Below are positions 57,396 through 64,000 of a stretch of 64,000 nucleotides of DNA, piece by piece. Source of the DNA: an uncultured Ferrovibrio sp. Lineage in GTDB: Bacteria; Pseudomonadota; Alphaproteobacteria; Ferrovibrionales; Ferrovibrionaceae. How positions within the stretch are numbered: position 1 is the first letter of the stretch; each line of letters begins with the position of its first letter. Location of the stretch: the NCBI RefSeq assembly GCF_937960835.1, contig NZ_CALGPC010000008.1, positions 1 to 64,000 of the forward strand. The letters are read 5' to 3'. The notes under the pieces were generated by a model. That model saw only the letters and a program-made list of their open reading frames with translations. It was not told the origin of the DNA and did not search any database. A program made the translations under genes and the position numbers.

Positions 57396-59233
57396 AACGA
57401 TTCCTCCCAGGATTTGGACAAGCGCATGGCGCAGACGATCAGTCCCACCATCGAATAGGTCTGCGGGAAATTGCCCCACAACGTGCCGTCGCGCGGATCG
57501 ATATCCTCCGACAGCATGCCAAGATGATTGCGCGAGGCCAGCAGCGTCTCAAAGATCGCCCGCGCCTCGTCACGCCGCCCGCAGGCGGCCAGCGCGTCGA
57601 TATACCAGAATGTGCAGATGGTAAAGGCGGTATGCGGCTGCCCGAAATCGTCGGGTGCCACATAGCGCATCAGATGATTGCCGCGGCGAAGCTCCTGCGT
57701 GATCGCATCGAGCGTGCCAATGAAACGCGGATCGTCGGCCGCGACAAAGCCGATTTCCTGCAGCAGCAGCAGCGAGGCATCGAGATCCTGTCCGCCGAAG
57801 CTTTCGACGAAGCTGTTGCGATGCGGATTCCAGGCCTGCTCCAGAATCGCCTTGCGGATGCGGTCGGCATGTTCGCGCCAATAGGCGCCGCGATCCTCAA
57901 GTCCCAGCACGCCGGCAATCTTGGCAAGCCGGCGGCAGGCCGCCCAGCACATCGCGGCGGAATGCGTATGCACCCGTTCGCGGCCGCGGAATTCCCACAG
58001 GCCCGCATCGGGCACCAGCGCCAGCGCCGCCGCCTTCTCGCCCAGGCCTTCCAGCTGGCGGAACAGCGCGGCATCGCCGCGATGCGGCAGGCGGTGATCG
58101 AAGAACATCTGCGCTGCCGCCAGCACGATGCTGCCATAGGTATCGTTCTGGCGCTGGGCGAAGGCGGCATTGCCGACCCGCACCGGTCCCATGCCGCGAT
58201 AGCCGCGCAGGCTCGTGATCGTGCGTTCTTCCATCGAGGAGCCCGGCACGATGCCATAGACCGGCTGCAGCTCCTCGCCCGGATGCTGCGCCACCACGGT
58301 GGTGATGTAGCGCAGGAAATCCTCCATCGTCTTGGTGGCGCCGAGCCGGTTCAGCGCCTGCACGACGAAATAGGCATCGCGCATCCAGCAATAGCGATAA
58401 TCCCAGGTGCGCGGCGTGTTCGCCGCTTCGGGGATCGAGGTGGTGAGCGCCGCAACGATGGCGCCGGTCTCTTCGCAGGAACAGAGCTTGAGGGTGATCG
58501 CCGCGCGGATCACCGCATCCTGATATTCGAACGGCACCGAGAGATAGCGCACCCAGTCTTCCACCCAGTATTCGATGGTGCGCTCCAGAAACTCGCGGCT
58601 GATGTGCTGCACCGAGGCCGTGAAGCTCTCATCCGGCCCGAGGATCAGCGTCACCGGATGGGTGAGGACGAATTCGCTTTCGCTGTCGACGAAGGCGATC
58701 GGCGCGTCGGTGGTCAGGCGGATCGCAGCGCCAGGCGCCGTGAAGCGGATATGGTTGCTGCCCAGGGTGCGGCTGGCCTGAAGCGAGCCGTAATCGAAAA
58801 GCGGCCGCACCCGGATGCGGATCACCGGCGCGCCGGCTACCGGCTCAATGCGGCGCATCAGCATCGCCGGGCGATACATGCGGTCGTACTGCTTGAAGCG
58901 CGGCGCGAAATCGATGATGCGGATGCAGCCGCCCTGCGCATCGGTCAGTTCGGTGGTCAGAACCGCCGTGTTGTCGATATAGCGCTGCTTGGACTCCACC
59001 ATGCCGCGCAGTTCCACCGACATGACGCCGTCATCTTCGAATTTCGGCTCGAGCAGACGGCACAGCACCGGATCGCCGTCCATGCGCGGCACGCAATGCC
59101 AGACGATATTGGCATGGCGGTCGATCAGCGCGGCAACCACGGAATTGCCGATCACGCCGAGATTGAGATCGCTTTGCAAACGGGTGGCATGGGACTGGCT
59201 GGCGGCGTCGGGGGCGGAACGGCGTTCGGTCAT
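57380..59233 (-). CDS. Glycoside hydrolase family 15 protein (glucoamylase/trehalase-like)
   Basis: The 617-aa protein has a beta-sandwich N-terminus (NLGVIGNSVVAALIDRHANI) and an (alpha/alpha)6 catalytic domain with RTWDYRYCWMRDAYFVVQAL, where the general acid region of GH15 lies, MGPVRVGNAAFAQRQNDTYG and DLDASLLLLQEIGFV. GH15 members are glucoamylases, glucodextranases or trehalases; in this trehalose operon a trehalase is plausible but unproven. ATG 59233 overlaps the otsB stop (ATGA). No signal peptide, so cytoplasmic. Confidence 0.92.
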   Translation of the reverse strand: MTERRSAPDAASQSHATRLQSDLNLGVIGNSVVAALIDRHANIVWHCVPRMDGDPVLCRLLEPKFEDDGVMSVELRGMVESKQRYIDNTAVLTTELTDAQGGCIRIIDFAPRFKQYDRMYRPAMLMRRIEPVAGAPVIRIRVRPLFDYGSLQASRTLGSNHIRFTAPGAAIRLTTDAPIAFVDSESEFVLTHPVTLILGPDESFTASVQHISREFLERTIEYWVEDWVRYLSVPFEYQDAVIRAAITLKLCSCEETGAIVAALTTSIPEAANTPRTWDYRYCWMRDAYFVVQALNRLGATKTMEDFLRYITTVVAQHPGEELQPVYGIVPGSSMEERTITSLRGYRGMGPVRVGNAAFAQRQNDTYGSIVLAAAQMFFDHRLPHRGDAALFRQLEGLGEKAAALALVPDAGLWEFRGRERVHTHSAAMCWAACRRLAKIAGVLGLEDRGAYWREHADRIRKAILEQAWNPHRNSFVESFGGQDLDASLLLLQEIGFVAADDPRFIGTLDAITQELRRGNHLMRYVAPDDFGQPHTAFTICTFWYIDALAACGRRDEARAIFETLLASRNHLGMLSEDIDPRDGTLWGNFPQTYSMVGLIVCAMRLSKSWEESFWRGS

Positions 59234-60015
59234 CGATCGGCTCCGGCAGCAGATGAAGCAAACTCGGCAAGCCAGGCACGCACCGCGGCGGCATCGGTGA
59301 AGCCCGGCCGGCCCGGCTGGATCAGCGCGCCCACCGGCAGGGCCATCCCGCCCATAGCCTCTACGGCGCGGAAGCCGTCGACATCGGTGGTGTCGTCGCC
59401 GATGAAAACCGGGATGCGGCCGGCAAAGCGGGGCTCCGCCATGAAACGCTCGACCGCGGTGCCTTTCGACTGGGCGGCATCCTTGACTTCCCAGACCAGC
59501 TTGCCGGGCAACAGGATCAGACCTTCGATGCCATACAGCGCATGTTCCAGCCGCGCGCCGATATCCGGGCCGAGCGATGGCGCATGGCGGTAATGCACCG
59601 CGAGCGCGTGGCTTTTCTGTTCGACGATGATGCCAGGATCGAGATCGCGCAGGGATTCCGCCGCCTGGCGGAGCCGTTCTGGAATGGTGCGGCGGGCGAC
59701 GACTTCGCGCGGCAGGTGCGGCTGGGGCCGCCATTCGCCGCCATGCTGGCCCGAAGCCGGCAGCCGCAAAGGATCGAACAGCCGGTCGAGATCATCCAGC
59801 GGCCGGCCGGAGACAAGCGCCAGCGCGCCGTCCAGAACCTGTTCAAGCAGGGCGAGATGCTCGCGCAGCCCCGGCGGCACGGTCACCGCACTGGGATGGG
59901 CGGCGATATCGAGAAGGGTGCCGTCGACATCCAGGAACAGCGCCCAGTTCCGATGCGGCGCGGGCGGCGGCGCGGGCAAATTCCCGGTCCGGTGGGGGGA
60001 CGCATTCTCAATCAT
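59230..60015 (-). CDS. otsB: Trehalose-6-phosphate phosphatase
   Basis: The 261-aa HAD phosphatase shows WALFLDVDGTLLDIAAHPSA with the nucleophile Asp, ALVSGRPLDDLDRLF, PASGQHGGEWR, the lysine in KLVWEVKDAAQSKGTAVERF and FIGDDTTDVDGFRAVEAMG. It dephosphorylates trehalose-6-phosphate. It is the first gene of the trehalose operon; ATG 60015 fits family length. Confidence 0.94.
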   Translation of the reverse strand: MIENASPHRTGNLPAPPPAPHRNWALFLDVDGTLLDIAAHPSAVTVPPGLREHLALLEQVLDGALALVSGRPLDDLDRLFDPLRLPASGQHGGEWRPQPHLPREVVARRTIPERLRQAAESLRDLDPGIIVEQKSHALAVHYRHAPSLGPDIGARLEHALYGIEGLILLPGKLVWEVKDAAQSKGTAVERFMAEPRFAGRIPVFIGDDTTDVDGFRAVEAMGGMALPVGALIQPGRPGFTDAAAVRAWLAEFASSAAGADR

Positions 60016-60374
60016 CAGCCTACTTTGATCCGCCTGGAGGGGACAGGATGGTGGGGTAATTGCCAAATTTCTCGGTTTTCCGAGAAAACATAGGTGGCCC
60101 TTCTCCGAATACAACCCCAAAACAGGGGAAAAGTAAGGCGATTCCTATTCGACGAGGGCGATTTTTTCCCCACGACCCTTAGGGGAGGTTGCAGCGGCGT
60201 CACCCGGCGGCATCCTCCAACACCCGCCATGTGGCGGACCGCTACAGGCAAGCTTTACGGAATTCGTCAGCCGAAATGTTTTCGCTGCAATGAGCGGTCC
60301 TACCGGTGTTGCAAACCGATGCGGGCTCAGTCTCGCCTGATGGTCGGCGTCAACACTGAGCCCGCATCCATGGC
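60016..60374. other. 359-bp intergenic region with a long stem-loop
   Basis: No gene is visible. The half next to otsB should hold its promoter. Near the TPR gene a perfect 14-bp stem, GATGCGGGCTCAGT (60318-60331) with its complement (60355-60368), encloses a 23-base loop containing its own small hairpin. It starts seven bases beyond the TPR gene stop and may terminate or stabilise that transcript, but has no T run. Confidence 0.5.
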
Positions 60375-61703
60375 TTAAGCCGCGATCTTGTCCGCGGCGA
60401 AGAAGCGGTAGCGCTGCGCCAGCGGGCTGGCCGGCTTAACGCGCAGCCGTTCAGCCGCCAGGGCGCGCACCAGCGCCACGTCATTGGCGCGCCGCGCCGC
60501 CTCGATCAGGGTCAGCTCCAGCAGATCGCGCTGTGCATGGCTGCCGCCGAAGCGATGCGCAATCGCGCGCACCGGCCGCAACCGGCTGATCGTCTGCGCA
60601 TAGCGGCCTTCGGCGAAGGCGATCAGCGCTTCCGCCACCGGCAGGCCGACCTGCGCCGCCATCGCCGCGTTGCTGCCCTTTCCTTCGATGGCTGAACGCT
60701 GCAGGCTCGCCATCTGCTGCTCGACCAGATCCTTGCGGCCTGCGCCGAGGAAGCTGATCAGGCCATGCACGTCGTTGAAGGCATAGAAGCCGTCCTGCAC
60801 TAGCGGCGCCCAGGCATCGGCGATCTCGGCCCAGCGCGCCGCGCCGACCTCGATGCCGCGCAGATGCAGGCGCCACAGCATTGCCGACGCATCGATCATG
60901 TCGAGCACCACGGTCGATTTGCCGCCACGGATGCTCTGGTCGTAAAGCTCCAGCACCGTGTCGATCTCGTCGCGCTCGAGATGATACAGTGCCAGATGCC
61001 ACCAGTTATGCACCGCCATCATGTTGTCCGGCGCCCAGTCGGCCATGCGGTCGCGCGCCCAGCGGATGCCCTCGTCGACACGCCCCCGCATCTCCATTAC
61101 ATGGCAGACCGCATGATGTGCCCAGGCATCCTTGGGATTGAGTTCGCAGGCGCGGCGACCGGCCTCTTCGGCCTTGCCGTATTCGCCGCATTCCTCAAGG
61201 CCGAAAGCCAGCATCCCGAGCACCGCATGATAGTTCGGCAAATCCGCCGACCAGTTCGGCAACACGCGCACGATGCGGTCGCGCAGGTTGCGGGCATCGC
61301 CGCGATAGAAGTCGAACAGATGCGCCATCTGCAGCGCCAGCGCATCGCGCGGATAGGCCAGCAGGATATCCTCGAACTTCTCCGCAGCCTCCTCATAGCG
61401 GCCATCGGCCAAGGCCGTCGCGGCGGCGACATGCAGATATTCGCGGTCGGTGCGGGCGCAGCGCCTGGCGGCGTCGATCGCCTCCCGCGCCGGCGCAAGC
61501 CCGGCCGCCTCGGTGCCGGACAGGAACAGATGCGCGCGCATGGCATGGGCCATGGCGAAATCCGGTGCGGCGGCAATCGCCGCATCCAGCGGCTCGAACG
61601 GATTGCCGTGATAGCAATGGAAGCCCGACAGGGCCTGCTCGAATAACGCGACCGCTTCACGGCTCGCGCCGCTGACCGTGTCGCCGCGGTTGTCCTTCAT
61701 CAT
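60375..61703 (-). CDS. TTC38-like tetratricopeptide repeat protein
   Basis: The 442-aa protein is all helical with TPR-like repeats. Segments such as FEQALSGFHCYHGNPFEPLD, LNPKDAWAHHAVCHVMEMRG, AVHNWWHLALYHLERDEIDT and YAFNDVHGLISFLGAGRKDL match the TTC38 family, conserved from bacteria to animals with unknown function. ATG 61703 has GGAGGGC upstream. A palindrome about 90 bp upstream matches one before the divergent TetR gene, so the regulator probably controls it. Confidence 0.85.
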   Translation of the reverse strand: MMKDNRGDTVSGASREAVALFEQALSGFHCYHGNPFEPLDAAIAAAPDFAMAHAMRAHLFLSGTEAAGLAPAREAIDAARRCARTDREYLHVAAATALADGRYEEAAEKFEDILLAYPRDALALQMAHLFDFYRGDARNLRDRIVRVLPNWSADLPNYHAVLGMLAFGLEECGEYGKAEEAGRRACELNPKDAWAHHAVCHVMEMRGRVDEGIRWARDRMADWAPDNMMAVHNWWHLALYHLERDEIDTVLELYDQSIRGGKSTVVLDMIDASAMLWRLHLRGIEVGAARWAEIADAWAPLVQDGFYAFNDVHGLISFLGAGRKDLVEQQMASLQRSAIEGKGSNAAMAAQVGLPVAEALIAFAEGRYAQTISRLRPVRAIAHRFGGSHAQRDLLELTLIEAARRANDVALVRALAAERLRVKPASPLAQRYRFFAADKIAA

Positions 61704-61790
61704 CGTTACGCCCTCCTGACCAGATGTTTTGACTGTTTGCTCACGGGGTTGCGCCATACGGCGCTCAAGCTCCTTGGAATCGTTCCAATA

Positions 61791-61814
61791 AACATACCGA
61801 CTGGTTGGTATGTT
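61791..61814. promoter_or_regulatory. Palindromic TetR-type operator before the TPR gene
   Basis: The arms AACATACCGACT and GGTTGGTATGTT form a near-perfect 24-bp palindrome with the core TACCGAC..GGT.GGTA. The same core occurs at 61963-61982 directly before the TetR gene. The spacing places it in the TPR gene promoter region. Confidence 0.8.
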
Positions 61815-61962
61815 TAGCGGCGCAGGGGGTATATGGATTCCAGGGTCGCCGGTCAAGGTATTAGTAAACCCGGATTTCGTCCGGACTCTTCCCTTTTCTG
61901 ATTGATTGCCCTAGATTTTCGCGAAGAGGCAGGAGGCCGGGCGGATTGCGATCACGAAATTG

Positions 61963-61982
61963 TTATACCGACCGGTCAGTAG
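61963..61982. promoter_or_regulatory. Palindromic TetR-type operator before the TetR gene
   Basis: TTATACCGACCGGTCAGTAG shares the TACCGACYGGT core of the site at 61791 and ends 15 bases before the TetR ATG, so it should mediate autorepression. Confidence 0.78.
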
Positions 61983-61997
61983 ATTATAGGGATTCAT

Positions 61998-62651
61998 ATG
62001 GCTCGTGACGCCGCCGCCACCCGCACCGCCATCATGGATGCCGCCCAGGAACTCATCCTGCAGGCCGGCTTCTCGGCCACCTCGGTCGACACCGTGATCG
62101 CCAAGGCGGGTCTGACCAAGGGCGCATTCTTCTATCATTTCAAAAGCAAGGCCGAGCTCGCCCATGCCCTGGTGCTGCGCGATGCGGAGCGCGACGCGGC
62201 GCATCTGGAAGAACTGCTCGCCCGCGCCGAGACGCTGAGCCGCGACCCTTTGCAGCAGGTGCTGATCTGCATCGGTTTGTATGAAGAGGAAATGGCCAAG
62301 CTGACCGCGCCTTTCCCCGGCTGCCTCTATGCCTCCTATTGCTACGAGGCGCAGCTTTTCGACGACACCACGATGGATATCGTGCGCCGCGCCTTCAGCG
62401 ACTGGGCCGGGCGCGTGGCGGGCAAGCTGAGGCAGGTGATCGCGCTGTATCCCCCGCGCCTGCCCGTTACCGCCGATGGCCTGGCGGAAATGGGACTGGC
62501 GGTGATCGAGGGCGCCTATATCCTGTCGAAAGTGAACCGCGATCCCAAAGCCGTTGCCGCGCAGTTCCGCCATTACCGCAACTATCTGGAGCTGCTGTTC
62601 GCGCCGGATCTGCAGCAGCGGAAGCTGGACGGACAAACCGCAGCCGCCTAG
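61998..62651 (+). CDS. TetR/AcrR-family transcriptional regulator
   Basis: The 217-aa protein has an N-terminal TetR helix-turn-helix (RTAIMDAAQELILQAGFSAT, SVDTVIAKAGLTKGAFFYHF, KSKAELAHALVL) and a helical ligand domain (FPGCLYASYCYEAQLFDDTT). The ligand is unknown. It is divergent from the TTC38-like gene and both promoters carry the same palindrome. The adenylate cyclase gene follows after eight bases and may share its transcript. Confidence 0.93.
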   Translation: MARDAAATRTAIMDAAQELILQAGFSATSVDTVIAKAGLTKGAFFYHFKSKAELAHALVLRDAERDAAHLEELLARAETLSRDPLQQVLICIGLYEEEMAKLTAPFPGCLYASYCYEAQLFDDTTMDIVRRAFSDWAGRVAGKLRQVIALYPPRLPVTADGLAEMGLAVIEGAYILSKVNRDPKAVAAQFRHYRNYLELLFAPDLQQRKLDGQTAAA

Positions 62652-62659
62652 GCTGCGGC

Positions 62660-64000
62660 ATGGCCGCCGCACCAGGCGCCAAAGGCGCAAACTGGAAGCA
62701 GATCTACAGCCGGACCAAGCTTGCTTCCGGCCTGGTGCTGTTCACGTTTCTCATCACGCATCTGCTCAACCATGCGCTGGGCCTGATCAGCCTGGACGCG
62801 ATGAATGCCGGCAACCGGCTTTACGGCGCGCTGTGGCATACCTGGCCGGCGACCATCCTGCTCTATGGCGCAGCCGTGCTGCATCCGCTGCTTGCCGGCT
62901 TCAGCTGGCTGCGCCGCGGCCATTACCGCCGCATCCACTGGCAGGGCTGGACGCAATTGCTGCTCGGCCTGTGCATTCCGCCTTTGGTGGTCGAGCATAT
63001 CTTCGGCACGCGGGCGAGCGAGGCAGCTCTGGGGCTTAATGTCTCTTACGCCTATGTGCTGATCGTGCTGTTCGTCGAGCAGCCTCTGCTGGGCCTGAAA
63101 CAGAACCTGCTGGTGCTGATCGCCTGGGGCCATGGCTGCATCGGCGTCTATTACTGGCTGCGCATGAAGCCATTCTATCAGCGCGGCTGGCCATTTCTCT
63201 ATGCTGCCGCTTTGCTGCTGCCGGCACTGGCGATGCTGGGCTTCGTATCGGGCGGACGCGAGGTTGCGCATCTGATGCAGCAGCCCGCATGGCTTGAGCA
63301 GTTCCGCCGCGAGCTGAACTGGCCGGGACCGGTTGCCGGCGAATTCACCGCTGCCTTCACGCAGAGCGCCTACTGGACCATGACGGCTTTGCTGGCCATC
63401 GGCCTCGCCTGGCGTCTGGCGAAGCTGCTGCTTCAGCGGCGCGGTGGCAGCCTTGCGATTTCCTATCCGGACGGCCGACGCTATCGCGGTGCGGGCGGCA
63501 GCGTCAGCATTCTGGAGGCAAGCCGCGCAATCGGTTATCCGCATGCCTCCATCTGCGACGGACAGGGCCGCTGTTCGACCTGCCGTGTGCGCATCTTCGG
63601 TCCTGGCGCTGCGTTATTGCCGCCGCCCGATGCAGCGGAGGCACGTGTGCTGGAGCGCGTGCAGGCCGCGCCCGGCGTGCGGCTGGCCTGCCAGATCCGC
63701 CCGCGCGGCGACATTGCCGTGGTGCCTCTGCTGCCCGCCGGCGTGCTGCCGAAGATCGCCTATGGCGCCGCCAGCCATGCCCAGGGTTCCGAGCGGCGCA
63801 TCGCCATCCTGTTCGCCGATCTGCGCGGCTTCACCAAGCTATCCGAAGGCCGCCTGCCTTACGATGTGGTGTTTTTGCTGAATCAGTATTTCAAGGCGAT
63901 GGGCGAAGCGGTCGACGCCGCCGGCGGTCGGCTCGACAAATTCATCGGCGACGGCGTGATGGCCCTGTTCGGCATCGATGAAGGCGCCGATGAAGGCTGC
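62660..64000 (+). CDS. Membrane adenylate/guanylate cyclase with [2Fe-2S] domain (3' end outside window)
   Basis: The frame is open from ATG 62660 to the window end (447 codons). It starts with six or more membrane helices (LASGLVLFTFLITHLLNHAL, TILLYGAAVLHPLLAGFSWL and others) containing paired histidines, as in haem-binding or quinone-linked membrane domains. A plant-type ferredoxin domain follows (about residues 270-350: HASICDGQGRCSTCRVRI with a later Cys in LACQIRP), then a class III cyclase domain (RRIAILFADLRGFTKLSEGR, GGRLDKFIGDGVMALFG). It would make cAMP or cGMP under redox control. The order matches a known proteobacterial cyclase layout; haem binding is inference. Confidence 0.9.
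   Translation, partial: MAAAPGAKGANWKQIYSRTKLASGLVLFTFLITHLLNHALGLISLDAMNAGNRLYGALWHTWPATILLYGAAVLHPLLAGFSWLRRGHYRRIHWQGWTQLLLGLCIPPLVVEHIFGTRASEAALGLNVSYAYVLIVLFVEQPLLGLKQNLLVLIAWGHGCIGVYYWLRMKPFYQRGWPFLYAAALLLPALAMLGFVSGGREVAHLMQQPAWLEQFRRELNWPGPVAGEFTAAFTQSAYWTMTALLAIGLAWRLAKLLLQRRGGSLAISYPDGRRYRGAGGSVSILEASRAIGYPHASICDGQGRCSTCRVRIFGPGAALLPPPDAAEARVLERVQAAPGVRLACQIRPRGDIAVVPLLPAGVLPKIAYGAASHAQGSERRIAILFADLRGFTKLSEGRLPYDVVFLLNQYFKAMGEAVDAAGGRLDKFIGDGVMALFGIDEGADEGC

Noticed and set aside
56019..59593. Long plus-strand open frames opposite otsA and the GH15 gene
   Set aside because: They mirror well-recognised enzymes on the minus strand and show no domain or ribosome site.
1..64000. CRISPR arrays
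   Set aside because: No regularly spaced identical repeats were noticed, and no Cas-like protein is encoded.

Overview
The window is a chromosomal segment of a GC-rich alphaproteobacterium, probably Rhodospirillales-like, although the genus cannot be fixed from the sequence alone. The evidence is the hemC-hemD-mitofilin-hemY string facing tsaD-gpsA-EVE, the purC-purS-purQ-purL-bolA-grxD string, a DUF1476 (ATPase zeta-inhibitor type) gene, hemP, and a zinc-free type S4 protein.

Layout. 1-3.2 kb: chemotaxis-type signalling genes (end of one MCP, a soluble MCP and a separate PAS protein) and a PaiB-like gene. 3.7-7.6 kb: sulfate/thiosulfate ABC importer cysA-sbp-cysT-cysW. 7.7-23.9 kb: a genomic island with visibly lower GC content, bounded by a damaged tRNA-Thr copy on the left and an intact tRNA-Thr(CGT) on the right. 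Its cargo is a tightly packed five-gene operon (8.06-19.87 kb) that looks like a DISARM anti-phage system: an unassigned 911-aa protein, a DrmA-type helicase, a DrmB-type DUF1998 protein, a DrmC-type phospholipase-D protein and an N6-adenine DNA methylase. The gene set mixes features of the described DISARM classes. Behind it lie a broken ParE-type toxin gene and a dead tyrosine integrase. The integrase is split by an intact IS66-family element with perfect 8-bp target duplications.

24-35.7 kb: glutathione transferase, haem synthesis (hemY, mitofilin-like, hemD, hemC), tsaD, gpsA, EVE and Rieske genes, hemP with a possible iron operator, a creatininase-family gene, a methyltransferase and rpsD with a clear promoter and terminator. 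35.7-42.1 kb: small enzymes and HxlR regulators, a 1027-aa hybrid histidine kinase followed by a response regulator, and a WrbA-like flavoprotein. 42.156-45.455 kb: a 3.3-kb IS1-type transposon with 19-bp perfect inverted ends and an 8-bp target duplication. It carries a phosphoribosyltransferase-like gene, a small overlapping reading frame, a 257-aa protein of unknown function and a small basic protein as passengers. It landed directly in front of a NUDIX gene.

45.5-64 kb: VOC, nitrilase, GNAT and SnoaL genes; grxD-bolA-purL-purQ-purS-purC; DUF1476; an EamA exporter coupled to a MarR-GNAT fusion; trehalose genes otsB-GH15-otsA; a TTC38-like TPR gene and a divergent TetR gene with two palindromic operators; and the start of a membrane class III adenylate cyclase with a [2Fe-2S] domain, cut by the window end. 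The two places most likely to hold something new are the hybrid DISARM-like operon and the passenger genes of the IS1-type transposon.
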